A DNA stretch of 39,748 nucleotides from Bacteroidota bacterium (GCA_013816615.1 JACDED010000024.1:1-39748), one strand, 5' to 3'. Shown: positions 15,635-24,711, numbered from the stretch's first letter. Numbers and translations: made by a program. The notes: generated by a model from the sequence alone, not told the origin.

Positions 15635-16767
15635 TTAAAAATAGCTCTATACAGCTTTCCTATTTTAAATTTTCTTTTGGCAAAAGATCTATAATCCCAG
15701 TGCAGTCTTGGCTTGGTATCCATTATCGTTTGAAACTCACCTTCTGAAATATTTAGCTTCTTTAAAAAGTAACTTAAATTGTTTTTGTAGTCTTGTTGCG
15801 AAAGTAATTCCTTCTGCATTTCTTCCAGACCCTCGTCTCTGGTCATTTGCCCTGAACAGATCAAACTGGAATAATGCGCCCGGCGTTTATCAATTTTAAA
15901 TTTTTGCGGTAAGATAACATCCTGGTAAAATTTAGTAAATATGGATTCATCATGTTTATTACCATAGTTTCTCCAGTTCAATTGAGTTTCTATTATTTTT
16001 AACGCTTCTTTTTTATTGTAATCCAGGTAATTTAAAATAGGAATCAATGCCATACTATTTTTACCAAATGTGAGGTACTGATAAAAATTTAGAAGCTTAA
16101 ATGTTTTTAGTTTTAACCCGCCATCACCTTCTTTTTTATAAATATCCTTAATGTTAAGACTATCCATTTTGTATGGATACAACCATTTGGCCGGCATAAC
16201 TGATTCGGACTGGTAATTGTATCCCGATAAGAAATATTTAATATTGTACTTTTTACTAACTTCATATAAAGCAACACCTATAGCGTGATCTGTAAGCATT
16301 TCTATATCGATAACTGACGCCCGCAGAAAAGCTTTTTGAAGTGCTTTAAATTCTTCCCAATTTAAAACATGAGTATAAAGGTCAATATTTAAACTATTGA
16401 CAATGTTTTTTATATTTTCAACTGCCAGCTCCGAATTCCAGCCATTATCCAAGTGTACAGCTAAAGGCCTTAATCCAAATTGTTTAACTGCGACGTATGC
16501 TAAGTAAGAGCTATCAACACCACCACTTAATCCTATCAAACAATCATATTTATTATTTACGCCATCTTGTTTAATGTTATTGATCAATTTATCAAGATTA
16601 TGTTTTTTAATAATTGGGTCAATAAAAATTTCTTTGTTTAATCTAATAATTGAATTTGTGCAATGATTACAAGATCCATTAGCATCGAATACAATGTCAG
16701 GGTCGCTTGTATCCATAATGCATTGTTTACAGATCTGATATTCTTTTGAGTTTTTTGTTTCGGTCAT
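15631..16767 (-). CDS. WbpG/PseA-type N-acetyl sugar amidotransferase, stand-alone
   Basis: 378 aa, the usual length of the family. The zinc-ribbon-like start has Cys13, Cys16, Cys33 and Cys36 (ICKQC...CNHC). The PP-loop is SGGVDSSY (81-88), and DNGW (107-110) follows the second nucleotide-binding strand. WbpG of Pseudomonas forms an amidine on a HexNAc uronic acid with ammonia from HisH2/HisF2, and PseA-type relatives modify nonulosonic acids. No glutaminase or HisF-like gene adjoins it here. Ammonia may come from the fused glutaminase enzyme encoded at 4574-6571, from HisH/HisF genes elsewhere, or from free ammonia. Which one applies is unknown. Confidence 0.9.
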   Translation of the reverse strand: MTETKNSKEYQICKQCIMDTSDPDIVFDANGSCNHCTNSIIRLNKEIFIDPIIKKHNLDKLINNIKQDGVNNKYDCLIGLSGGVDSSYLAYVAVKQFGLRPLAVHLDNGWNSELAVENIKNIVNSLNIDLYTHVLNWEEFKALQKAFLRASVIDIEMLTDHAIGVALYEVSKKYNIKYFLSGYNYQSESVMPAKWLYPYKMDSLNIKDIYKKEGDGGLKLKTFKLLNFYQYLTFGKNSMALIPILNYLDYNKKEALKIIETQLNWRNYGNKHDESIFTKFYQDVILPQKFKIDKRRAHYSSLICSGQMTRDEGLEEMQKELLSQQDYKNNLSYFLKKLNISEGEFQTIMDTKPRLHWDYRSFAKRKFKIGKLYRAIFK

Positions 16768-16782
16768 TTAAATTTACTTACT

Positions 16783-17898
16783 TCAATTTAGTATCTGAAG
16801 CACTTCGTTTAATCTTGATTTACTTGAAAAATTATTAATAGCTATAGGAATATTTACTTTAGAACTTTCTTTTTCAGATGTATAATTAGCAAGTATTTTA
16901 GCTAATGTTGAGGATAAATTATCAAAATCCACCTTATGGTAATAAAACTTAAAATCATCCCAATAAGAATAAGGTAGCCAATTAGCAACGATCATAATAT
17001 TGCCTGTAGCTAAGTATTCCACTAACGATCCTGAGGCCTGATCAGAAACCTGCATGTTAATTACTATATCTGAATTTGCCCGCATTTCTGCAACACCGAG
17101 TTCCGATAATTTTTCTTCATAAAAGATCGCATTAATATTTAATTGAGCTATTTTATTTTTTAAACTATTTAAATATTCTGCATTACCGGCGTAGGTAAAA
17201 GGAAATATAAATTCTAAATTATATTTTTTATCCATGCTAATTTTTGCAATTGTTTCAATTATTTTTATGTGTTGCTGGCTATCTGAACCATTATAACCAA
17301 TAGTGATTCTTATTGCTTTTGAAGGGATAGTTTTGATCTTTTCTTTATTCTGAATTAAACAATCAATAATATTCAAGCCAAAATGATTTACACTAAACTT
17401 TTGGGCATAATTTTTATAAAAATTTGTAAGATCCTTTGCCATACCCGGATTTGTAAAAACAATCTTGCTGCAAGCATCAAGCAAAAGTTTATTGCTCATA
17501 AGATCTTTATTTGATGCACGATAAAAATCAGAGCCCGCATAAATTATTACAATTTTTTTTGTTTTTGCTTTTAGCAGATCAATATATTTATTTAAAAAAC
17601 TACTGTGGTAAAAAACAATAATTGCATAATACTCATCTAATACTTGTAGTTGTTTTTTAAAATAATATGGAAATAAATAATTTTGAATTATTCTAAATAT
17701 CTTAAATACACCATTTCCTTTAATTTTATTGAAGTATTTTTTTTTATTTTGTTTTTTATAATTAAAAAACTCATGATCGTTGTAATCAAGCACATCAGTA
17801 TCATACCCATTATTGTTATAAATATCCGGTAGTTTATCTGAAAAAGGCCACATGCCTTTAAAATTAGTAACCAGTAAAATCTTTTTTTGAACGCTCAC
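16783..17898 (-). CDS. Probable glycosyltransferase, GT-B fold
   Basis: 371 aa. Features consistent with a GT-B enzyme are an N-terminal Rossmann-like start (KILLVTNFKGMWPFSD), a second-domain entry IRITIGYNGSDSQQHIKIIETI, and a late donor-site region SDIVINMQVSDQASGSLVEYLATG. The GYNGSDSQQH segment recalls GT56 (WecF-like) enzymes, which have a similar glycine-rich entry to domain two. This similarity is by eye only. The start codon is GTG at 17898. It sits 5 bp after wzx and 15 bp before the amidotransferase, so a role in building the repeat unit is the reasonable inference. Confidence 0.7.
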   Translation of the reverse strand: MSVQKKILLVTNFKGMWPFSDKLPDIYNNNGYDTDVLDYNDHEFFNYKKQNKKKYFNKIKGNGVFKIFRIIQNYLFPYYFKKQLQVLDEYYAIIVFYHSSFLNKYIDLLKAKTKKIVIIYAGSDFYRASNKDLMSNKLLLDACSKIVFTNPGMAKDLTNFYKNYAQKFSVNHFGLNIIDCLIQNKEKIKTIPSKAIRITIGYNGSDSQQHIKIIETIAKISMDKKYNLEFIFPFTYAGNAEYLNSLKNKIAQLNINAIFYEEKLSELGVAEMRANSDIVINMQVSDQASGSLVEYLATGNIMIVANWLPYSYWDDFKFYYHKVDFDNLSSTLAKILANYTSEKESSKVNIPIAINNFSSKSRLNEVLQILN

Positions 17899-17903
17899 TT
17901 AAA

Positions 17904-19214
17904 TTAACTGCTTATTGGAAGCGGAACACAAACCTTCTTGATTATTAAATCTATCCACTTTATAAAAACGATAATAAAAAAAATATTTGTTAAAGCATAC
18001 ATGATCATAGAGGTTTCAATATTATAACCCGTTTTTCCAAGAAAATAAAATAAACCCGTTGGAACCGCAGCTGTTAACACTGAAAAAATAAAAAATTGTC
18101 TTTGCTTTTTTAATATAATTGGAACAAAGCCAAGTGGAGACGCTATAAAATTTAACAGTAACCAAAAGATAAGGATCTTTGAAAATTTACCGGCTTCTAC
18201 CCAAGTTTGTCCCCAGATTATAGTAAAAATACTTTCGCCCCATAAAAAAATAACAATAGCAAAAGGAAAGCCTATTAAAAATAATCCAATAACTGTTTTT
18301 TTCGAAATCTTATAAATATCATTTGTTTCATGATATACTTTACTTGCTTTTTGAAAGAAAACATTTCCAACAGAATTACCTATAACCTGCAATGGCCTCA
18401 TCAATATATTTTTTGCAAAAGAAAAAGAACCCAACGCTGTTGCACCAAAAAAAAATGAAATAACCCAGATCAAACCGCTTTCTCTTAAACCATCTAAAAA
18501 ACCCTGCGGCATATTGTAAATAGGAAAATGTTTATGCATTTTGGCTGATCGCCAGATTAAAGGCCAGGAAATAAAATGAAACATTTCTTTATCGTTTCTA
18601 ATTGTTTGGATCAACAATAAAATAAAACTTATTGCCTGTCCAATAATTAAACTTAAGATCAATCCTTTGCCTGCAAAACCTAAATACCCAAAATATAAAG
18701 TTGCGGACGTGGTGATCAGTGTCATAATAATTCTATTGGAAGCCATCCGTTTATATCTTCCTTTTCTATTATTCCAAACATTTAATGTTTGATAAAAACC
18801 ATGAAAAAGAATTGTTATTGGTGCTAAAAAAATCCAAAAACCAAGATCATCACTTCCTATCCATCTCGTAACTGATCTCCCATACAACAAAAAGAAAATT
18901 GCAGATATGATCGTAACTAAAAATGTGATAAGTATTGCAAAAGACCCTGTATTTATTGCCTCGCTGTCTTCTTTATCGATCATTAAAGCAGAATCGTACA
19001 TACCGGTTGCAATGATGGTTAAAATAACAGTTATGGATGAGTACGCCGCAACAAGTGCATAATCCTGCGGACTATATATTCTTGAAATTATGGGAGAAAA
19101 AAGAATAGGTATTATCTGGGATATTATAGTACCTGTTGCAAGTGTTGCAACACTCTTTGAAAATTCATGTTGCTTGAATTTATTAAATGAAGTGCTAATT
19201 AATTTTTTCACCAA
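17904..19214 (-). CDS. wzx: Wzx-type lipid-linked oligosaccharide flippase
   Basis: 436 aa with about 12 hydrophobic segments. It starts with the typical SVATLATGTIISQIIPILFSPIISRIYSPQDYALVAAYSS of polysaccharide-transport (PST/MOP) flippases, with the PxxxRxYxPxDYG-like block. It moves the undecaprenyl-linked repeat unit across the inner membrane for Wzy. No ATG is near the start: the codon at 19214 is TTG and the next, at 19211, is GTG. The GTG may be the true start. Exactly one flippase and one polymerase occur in the operon, as expected for one polymer. Confidence 0.92.
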   Translation of the reverse strand: MVKKLISTSFNKFKQHEFSKSVATLATGTIISQIIPILFSPIISRIYSPQDYALVAAYSSITVILTIIATGMYDSALMIDKEDSEAINTGSFAILITFLVTIISAIFFLLYGRSVTRWIGSDDLGFWIFLAPITILFHGFYQTLNVWNNRKGRYKRMASNRIIMTLITTSATLYFGYLGFAGKGLILSLIIGQAISFILLLIQTIRNDKEMFHFISWPLIWRSAKMHKHFPIYNMPQGFLDGLRESGLIWVISFFFGATALGSFSFAKNILMRPLQVIGNSVGNVFFQKASKVYHETNDIYKISKKTVIGLFLIGFPFAIVIFLWGESIFTIIWGQTWVEAGKFSKILIFWLLLNFIASPLGFVPIILKKQRQFFIFSVLTAAVPTGLFYFLGKTGYNIETSMIMYALTNIFFIIVFIKWIDLIIKKVCVPLPISS

Positions 19215-19235
19215 CAGCTTTACAAAATAACTTTG

Positions 19236-20291
19236 TTAATCAACAACATTATTATAATATTTTTTTATTTCTTCCCAGCTTCCAACATCTGTCCATGATT
19301 TTTCACTTACAGGAAATACACCTACTTTTCCTGTTCTGCTTTTAACTTTTTCTATTAAATCTGTAATATGAAATATCTTATTCTCAGGAATCTCATTTAA
19401 AAGATGTGGCTCTAAAATATACATACCGCTATTGATCTTAAATGTAAGCTCTGGTTTTTCCTTTAGCGTTAGTAATTCACCATTAATACCAGAATCAATC
19501 GTACCGTAAGGTATTGAATAACTCTTTAAAGCCGCCACTAACGTTATCTCATTTTTATTTTCCTGGTGATAGCTTAATATTTCAGAATAATCCTGATCAA
19601 TTAAAATATCACAGTTATTAATAAAAAAAGTTTGATCTATTTTACCTTTTAATAAAGAAAGACTGCCAGCGGTACCCATTGGCTTATCTTCTTTAAAATA
19701 ATTTATTTTATGGGGTAGATTTAAGTTATTTAAATAAAATTCAATTAACTCTGCTTTGTAATTTACTGAAATAAAATATTTATCACATCCATGTTTTCCA
19801 AAACGATCAAAGATCTCTTCAAGCATTGTTTTTTCACCGATAGGAATTAAAGGCTTCGGCAAAACATTTGTAAGCGGCCTAAGCCTTGTGCCAAAACCAC
19901 CAGCCATAATAACAACCGGTAAATTAAACTTATTTACTACCTGTCTTTTTTTATCGCTAAAAACATCTTCCCAAAAATATATATTTATAACTTCGTTGTT
20001 ACCGTTAACAACCGGACAAAATTCCATCCTAAATTCAAGCATCATGTTTTTAATGGTTTCCAAAGAATCACTTTCTTTACCTACACGAATGTTTTTGCGG
20101 AGAATATTGTCAATAGTAACATCCAGACCTGTATTTTTAATAATAGCTCGTTGAATGTCTCCTGCGCTTAATAAACCAATAAATTTTTCCTGATCCATAA
20201 CGATCAAAAGTTTTTTGTCTAACGAATCCATTTTTTTTAATGCTTCAATTAAACTTGATGATGGCTTGATATCTCGATTTTTATATTGCAT
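19236..20291 (-). CDS. CBS-domain-linked nucleotidyltransferase (PtmE-like)
   Basis: 351 aa. Two CBS domains (about 8-60 and 66-115) precede a nucleotidyltransferase domain with the signature MAGGFGTRLRPLT (129-141) and PKPLIPIG (145-152), then GTAGSL and a late DVGSWEE. This layout matches PtmE-type enzymes of legionaminate clusters, where Campylobacter PtmE makes GDP-GlcN from GlcN-1-P. It is also used for other sugar-1-phosphate activations. Standing next to neuD, legC and legB supports a nonulosonate or related N-acylated-sugar pathway. The CBS pair probably senses an adenine nucleotide, which is family knowledge and not visible here. Confidence 0.85.
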   Translation of the reverse strand: MQYKNRDIKPSSSLIEALKKMDSLDKKLLIVMDQEKFIGLLSAGDIQRAIIKNTGLDVTIDNILRKNIRVGKESDSLETIKNMMLEFRMEFCPVVNGNNEVINIYFWEDVFSDKKRQVVNKFNLPVVIMAGGFGTRLRPLTNVLPKPLIPIGEKTMLEEIFDRFGKHGCDKYFISVNYKAELIEFYLNNLNLPHKINYFKEDKPMGTAGSLSLLKGKIDQTFFINNCDILIDQDYSEILSYHQENKNEITLVAALKSYSIPYGTIDSGINGELLTLKEKPELTFKINSGMYILEPHLLNEIPENKIFHITDLIEKVKSRTGKVGVFPVSEKSWTDVGSWEEIKKYYNNVVD

Positions 20292-20309
20292 AAGATCTTT
20301 TACTAAGTA

Positions 20310-20981
20310 TTAATGTCTTTCACTTCTCGAAATGCTTTTGGTGGGTGTTCCTTTATGCAATACTTTTGCCGGTACACCTGCAACAACACTATACTCTTCA
20401 ACTGTTTTAATTACGCAAGAACTGGCTCCTACAGTTGAATAATCCCCAATAAACACATCCTTAATAAAAGCATTCGCACCAATTTGACATGCTTTTCCAA
20501 TTTTTCCACCACCATTAATTGTTACATTAGGGCTAATAATTGAAAATTTATCGACCTCAACCTCATGGCCCAACACTACATGAATATTAATATATACAAA
20601 ATCATTAATAGTGCAATTAACGGTAAGATCTGCATTACGTCCAATTACAACACCTTTTCCTATCTTATTAGATTTGTGTATTCTGACCGTTGGCGAAATT
20701 AATGTAGCCCAGTTTAGATTTTCCCCATTTATTTCGTTATAAATTTTTTCAGTCAACCTCGGATCACCAAAACCAAGTATGAAGCTAGCATCTTTAAAAT
20801 TGGCTACATCTTTAAAAGAACCAATACAAGGATAACCAAGAATGGTTTTTTTTGTACTAAAAGCAAAATCATCTAAAAACCCCAAGATATTCCATTGCAC
20901 GCTTTTTTCGTTTATTTCTTCTATCAACCATGCTACTTCTTGTCCGAGAGCTCCAGCTCCAATAATTACGATATCTTTCAT
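20310..20981 (-). CDS. neuD: NeuD/PglD-family sugar O- or N-acetyltransferase
   Basis: 223 aa. The N-terminus is a Rossmann-like UDP-sugar-binding domain (KDIVIIGAGALGQEVAWLIEE). The second half is a left-handed beta-helix of hexapeptide repeats (about 95-205: GKGVVIGRNADL, GKACQIGANAFI, GDYSTVGASSCVI) ending VVAGVPAKVLHKG. His in VLGHEVEV is a good catalytic base candidate. The family acetylates the C4 amine of UDP-4-amino sugars (PglD, LegH) or sialic acid (NeuD). Directly after an aminotransferase gene, with a 4-bp ATGA overlap, N-acetylation of the LegC product is the more likely role (inference). Confidence 0.88.
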   Translation of the reverse strand: MKDIVIIGAGALGQEVAWLIEEINEKSVQWNILGFLDDFAFSTKKTILGYPCIGSFKDVANFKDASFILGFGDPRLTEKIYNEINGENLNWATLISPTVRIHKSNKIGKGVVIGRNADLTVNCTINDFVYINIHVVLGHEVEVDKFSIISPNVTINGGGKIGKACQIGANAFIKDVFIGDYSTVGASSCVIKTVEEYSVVAGVPAKVLHKGTPTKSISRSERH

Positions 20982-22147
20982 AACTTAAAATTATTTATTC
21001 TTACACTACTTGGAATATTTACTAATCTCTCTTCTATAAATTCGCTTATTTCTAAATCTGTGTGCTGGCAATTTATAAACATTGGCAACTTATTCATTAA
21101 TTTCCAAATAGGGCGCGTCATTACTCCATTTTCATTTGTTGCTTGTAAAAAATTCTCTCTTTGTGTTTTATTTTCAAGCAAAATACAATTAAGCCAATAA
21201 TTAGATTCTGAATTTGAAGGTTCTTTTATAAATTCAATTGTCTTGCATTTTTCAAAATGTTTTTCATACAGCAAAGACAATTCTCTTTTTTTACTTACAA
21301 AATCTTTTAATTGTTCCAATTGTGCACAAGCCATAGCCGCATTTAAATTTGGCATACGGTAATTGTAACCAATATGATCGTGCGCAAATTCCCAGGCATG
21401 TGGCACTTTTGCCTGTGTGGTTAAATGTTTTGCAAGTTTTGCAATAGCTTCATTATTTGTAACCACCGCACCACCACCACCACATGTTATTGTTTTATTA
21501 CCATTAAAACTAAATGTACCCATTAAGCCAAAACTTCCGGTATGCTTTCCTTTGTAATAACTACCTATTGATTCGGCAGCATCTTCAATTAAACTAATAT
21601 TCCATTTTTCACAAATAGAAACCAGTTCATCTATCTTACATGGAAAGCCAAACGTGTGCATAGGCACGCATGCTTTTATTCTTTTACCTGAAAATTTATT
21701 GTAGGTAAAACCATCATTTCTTTTCTCTCCGAATTTTTCTAAGAAGTCGGAAAGACTTTTTGGCGACATCCCTAACGTTTCTTTATCCACATCAATAAAA
21801 ACCGGCAGTGCGCCAATATAAGAAATAGCATTAGCCGTTGCAATAAAAGTAAGCGCCTGCGTTAACACTTCATCCTGTGCATTAACGTCGGCAAGAATTA
21901 ATGAGATATGAAGTGCTGCGGTGCCGTTAACAATAGCAACTGCATATTTGGTTCCTGCAACTTTTGCCATCATTTTTTCAAAACGATTAACATATTCTCC
22001 TACTGAAGAAACAAATGTAGATTCAATAGCATCTAACACATATTTGCGTTCGTTACCAATAAACAATGGTTCATGTAATGGAATAAAATCTTTTGGATAT
22101 AATTTTTTAATAAATGATATGGTTTCTTTAAACTCTTCCAAAATCAC
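20978..22147 (-). CDS. legC: LegC-type PLP sugar aminotransferase (DegT/DnrJ/EryC1)
   Basis: 389 aa. Motifs of the sugar aminotransferase family are NGTAALH (74-80), QALTFIATANAI (97-108), EDAAES (188-193, Asp189 to the PLP nitrogen) and TFSFNGNKTITCGGGG (211-226), with Lys218 the likely Schiff-base lysine. Together with LegB it turns UDP-GlcNAc into a UDP-4-amino-4,6-dideoxy-GlcNAc. The start codon is GTG (22147-22145), inside a GTGA overlap with the legB stop, which supports this start. Its end overlaps neuD by four bases. In known legionaminate clusters NeuC and NeuB genes usually follow. Here they are absent. Confidence 0.9.
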   Translation of the reverse strand: MILEEFKETISFIKKLYPKDFIPLHEPLFIGNERKYVLDAIESTFVSSVGEYVNRFEKMMAKVAGTKYAVAIVNGTAALHISLILADVNAQDEVLTQALTFIATANAISYIGALPVFIDVDKETLGMSPKSLSDFLEKFGEKRNDGFTYNKFSGKRIKACVPMHTFGFPCKIDELVSICEKWNISLIEDAAESIGSYYKGKHTGSFGLMGTFSFNGNKTITCGGGGAVVTNNEAIAKLAKHLTTQAKVPHAWEFAHDHIGYNYRMPNLNAAMACAQLEQLKDFVSKKRELSLLYEKHFEKCKTIEFIKEPSNSESNYWLNCILLENKTQRENFLQATNENGVMTRPIWKLMNKLPMFINCQHTDLEISEFIEERLVNIPSSVRINNFKL

Positions 22148-23331
22148 ATTTTTGCATCCAGATATTTACCGGTTTCTTTATGGCCAAAGCCAGGTATCAT
22201 TTGATTAAAAAGATCGAGTAGATTTTCTTTGGTCCATTGCTGACCTTGTTTTAATTGCGAAATACTATTTGAGAAATGATTCAACTTATTGTCATCAAAG
22301 ATCAATTCGTTTTTTATAATTCCTAAATTTCCAAAGCGTACGAGGTCCAATGTTTCTTTATCTGTAAAAAATTCTTCAAAATCCTTTTCCCCTGTAGTAT
22401 CACTTTCGGAAAATAAACATGGCCATTGTTTTTTCTGTGGCAATGTTTTTGATAATTGCCTTGCCTCATTTTCATCTTTGCAAATAAAAGGTTCGTAACC
22501 AATATTATTTAAATACTTAATGGCTATATCAGCAAAAGAAATAAGGTGAAGACTTTCGTTTAGTTTTGGAAAAAATATATCACGGTTCTCTCCGAATATG
22601 CAAGACATTAAACAAAGCTCTCCTGATTCCTGCGGTGTAACAAAATATCGCTTTACATCATTAGGCGCAACAATGGGCTGTTGTTTTTGAATACGTTGAT
22701 TAAAGCCATGAAGCAAAGATCCATCAGAAAAAGCCACATTTGCAAAACGCGCAGTAGAAATGTTTATTTGTTTGCTTTTGCGCATTAAAAACATTTCCAT
22801 AATTCTTTTTGAAGCGCCCATCATATTAACTGGGTTTGCTGCTTTATCAGTTGATACACAAAAATATTTTTTTGTACCCTTATCAATTGATTGCTGCAAA
22901 GTTTTTTCTGTATTAAAAATATTTACATCGATCAGTCGCATTAACGTAAATGGATCTTTTTCGCTGCGCACATGTTTTAATGCAGATAAATTAAGAACAT
23001 AATCAAATTTTCCATCAGAATTTATAAAAGCATCGTATTCTATTGATCCAATATCGAGTGCAAAAGTTTGAAAATCTCCATTGATATATCCGTAAGAACT
23101 TCTTATATCTCTCACCAATTCTACCATGTTATTTTCACTAATATCAACAACATGCAATTTTTTTGGATTACGTTTAAATATTTCTTTTGTAACGGCTTGT
23201 CCTATAGAACCCGCGCCGCCAATTACCAAAAAAGAAGATGATGAAATTATCTTAGACAATTCTACTTCATTTTTTTTGATGTCCTGATCAAACAGCTCTT
23301 TATTTCTGCCTATTAAATTTAAAATATCCAT
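22144..23331 (-). CDS. legB: LegB-type UDP-GlcNAc 4,6-dehydratase
   Basis: About 395 aa from the start chosen here. Cofactor motif GGAGSIG (38-44), STDK (160-163) and Met171xxxLys175 (MGASK) mark a SDR dehydratase of the PglF/FlaA1/LegB group. The roughly 400-aa length with a C-terminal extension (about 285-395) is typical of LegB. The start at 23331 is preferred because it forms the TAATG junction with the wbpP stop, as at three other junctions in this operon. A start at 23358 would add 9 residues and overlap wbpP by 28 bp. It supplies the 4-keto-6-deoxy sugar to LegC. Confidence 0.9.
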   Translation of the reverse strand: MDILNLIGRNKELFDQDIKKNEVELSKIISSSSFLVIGGAGSIGQAVTKEIFKRNPKKLHVVDISENNMVELVRDIRSSYGYINGDFQTFALDIGSIEYDAFINSDGKFDYVLNLSALKHVRSEKDPFTLMRLIDVNIFNTEKTLQQSIDKGTKKYFCVSTDKAANPVNMMGASKRIMEMFLMRKSKQINISTARFANVAFSDGSLLHGFNQRIQKQQPIVAPNDVKRYFVTPQESGELCLMSCIFGENRDIFFPKLNESLHLISFADIAIKYLNNIGYEPFICKDENEARQLSKTLPQKKQWPCLFSESDTTGEKDFEEFFTDKETLDLVRFGNLGIIKNELIFDDNKLNHFSNSISQLKQGQQWTKENLLDLFNQMIPGFGHKETGKYLDAKM

Positions 23332-24323
23332 TAGCTTCTTAAATTTTTCCAATACCAATCCACTGCTTCTTTTAAACCGTTCTCTAAAGTATGGGTTGGT
23401 TTATAGCCTAAAAGCGTTTCTGCTTTTTCGATTGATGCTAATGAGTGTGGAATATCGCCTAAACGATCAATACCATGAACGGTTTGTATTTTTGAGATCT
23501 CAGGATCGTATTCGCTTAAATATTTTTTTAATAAAAAAATTATCCAGTTAAGATCGGCACGCTCACCTACTGCTGTGTTAAATATTTGCCCACGCGCATC
23601 AGTATTGGTTGTAAGTGCTGCAAGGTGATTCATCTGGATAACATTATCGATATAAGTAAAGTCTCGGGAATGTGTTCCGTCGCCGAATACATGCGGTGAT
23701 TGATGCGCCATTAATTGTGTGCAGAATTTTGGAATTGCCGCAGCATAAGCTCCATCAGGGTTTTGCCTACGGCCATAGACGTTAAAGTAACGTAGGCCTA
23801 TACAATCTAAACCATAATTTAATCCAAATACATGCGCGTATAATTCATTAACGTATTTTGTTACCGCATACGGCGATAATGGCTTACCGATTATCTCTTC
23901 TCTTTTTGGAAGCGTTTCTGAATCGCCGTACGTGCTGGAGCTTGCCGCATATACAACACGTTTAACGTTTGCATCGCGTGCTGCAACCAAAATATTTAAA
24001 AAGCCACCAACATTTACTTCATTAGTAGTAACTGGATCATTCAAACTTCTTGGCACAGAACCTAAAGCTGCTTGCTGTAAAACTATCTCCACGCCATCCA
24101 TTGCTTTTTTGCAATCATTGGGATTGCGAATGTCCGCTTCAATTAATGTAAAATTTTTATTTTTTAAAAAAGGCTCTACATTTTCGCGTCTACCTGTAGA
24201 AAAATTATCTAAACAAATAACTTCGTTTGATTGTTGCAAAAGATGCTCGCATAAATTAGAACCTATAAACCCGGCACCACCGGTTACTAGCAATCTTGAA
24301 TTAGTAATTTTGGTATACGACAT
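23331..24323 (-). CDS. wbpP: WbpP/TviC-type UDP-GlcNAc 4-epimerase
   Basis: 330 aa, first gene of the operon. The NAD motif GGAGFIG is at 15-21 and the catalytic Tyr152xxxLys156 is in SPYAVTKYVNE. The family fingerprint ALGSVPRS (86-93), AASSSTYGD (126-134), GLRYFNVYGRRQNPDGAYAA and SRDFTYIDNVIQMN matches WbpP and Vi-antigen TviC proteins closely. These interconvert UDP-GlcNAc and UDP-GalNAc. No WbpO/TviB-type 6-dehydrogenase is in the window. UDP-GalNAc may therefore be used directly, or the uronic acid is made by a gene elsewhere. Confidence 0.93.
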   Translation of the reverse strand: MSYTKITNSRLLVTGGAGFIGSNLCEHLLQQSNEVICLDNFSTGRRENVEPFLKNKNFTLIEADIRNPNDCKKAMDGVEIVLQQAALGSVPRSLNDPVTTNEVNVGGFLNILVAARDANVKRVVYAASSSTYGDSETLPKREEIIGKPLSPYAVTKYVNELYAHVFGLNYGLDCIGLRYFNVYGRRQNPDGAYAAAIPKFCTQLMAHQSPHVFGDGTHSRDFTYIDNVIQMNHLAALTTNTDARGQIFNTAVGERADLNWIIFLLKKYLSEYDPEISKIQTVHGIDRLGDIPHSLASIEKAETLLGYKPTHTLENGLKEAVDWYWKNLRS

Positions 24324-24445
24324 AAATTAAAGCAAATTAATCACTGAAAACGGTGAGATGGTTAAAAAACAACTTGCTTGTTTTTCCAATTTAGCTACAT
24401 TAAACAAATGATTATCAATTAGTTAAAATTATTATAATAGCTTCG

Positions 24446-24474
24446 CCTCCTCAGTCACGATGTATCTGAGAAGG
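24446..24474. repeat. GC-richer imperfect hairpin in the operon leader region
   Basis: CCTCCTCAG (24446-24454) pairs with CTGAGAAGG (24466-24474) with one mismatch around an 11-base loop. No T-tract follows on either strand, so it is not an intrinsic terminator. It stands out by GC content from the surrounding AT-rich DNA. It may be a structured leader element or a remnant of a dispersed repeat. Confidence 0.4.
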
Positions 24475-24680
24475 TAATTTGGCCGAAAACGTGAAATTAG
24501 CATAATTTTAAGAAGTTTTTGGGCTATTTTTCACTAAAATCAGGGTTTTATTAAAAAAAATAGTTCATAACATTAAAAACCGGGTCAGTTAAAAATGTTA
24601 AAAAACAGTTGCTTTTTGGCGCCGCTTAATGCTTTAAAAACGTATTTAAACGGATAAAGTTTAGTGTTTTTATGCTCTGT

Positions 24681-24711
24681 TTTTAAAAGATCACGTGCCC
24701 CTCTTTTAAAA
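24681..24711. promoter_or_regulatory. Perfect 10-bp inverted repeat, possible operator
   Basis: TTTTAAAAGA (24681-24690) is repeated in inverted form at 24702-24711 with an 11-base spacer that contains the small palindrome CACGTG. It is centred about 157 bases before the ClC start. Dyads of this size can be regulator sites, but half of this one is low-complexity A/T. It carries no strong terminator tail. Confidence 0.3.

Noticed and set aside
23932-24330. 132-codon plus-strand open frame
   Set aside because: It is fully antisense to wbpP, whose active-site motifs are intact, and it shows no family features.
24342-24360. Short hairpin (TCAC/GTGA) just before wbpP as a terminator or attenuator
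   Set aside because: The stem is only about 4 bp with a mismatch inside and has no T-tract in the right place.
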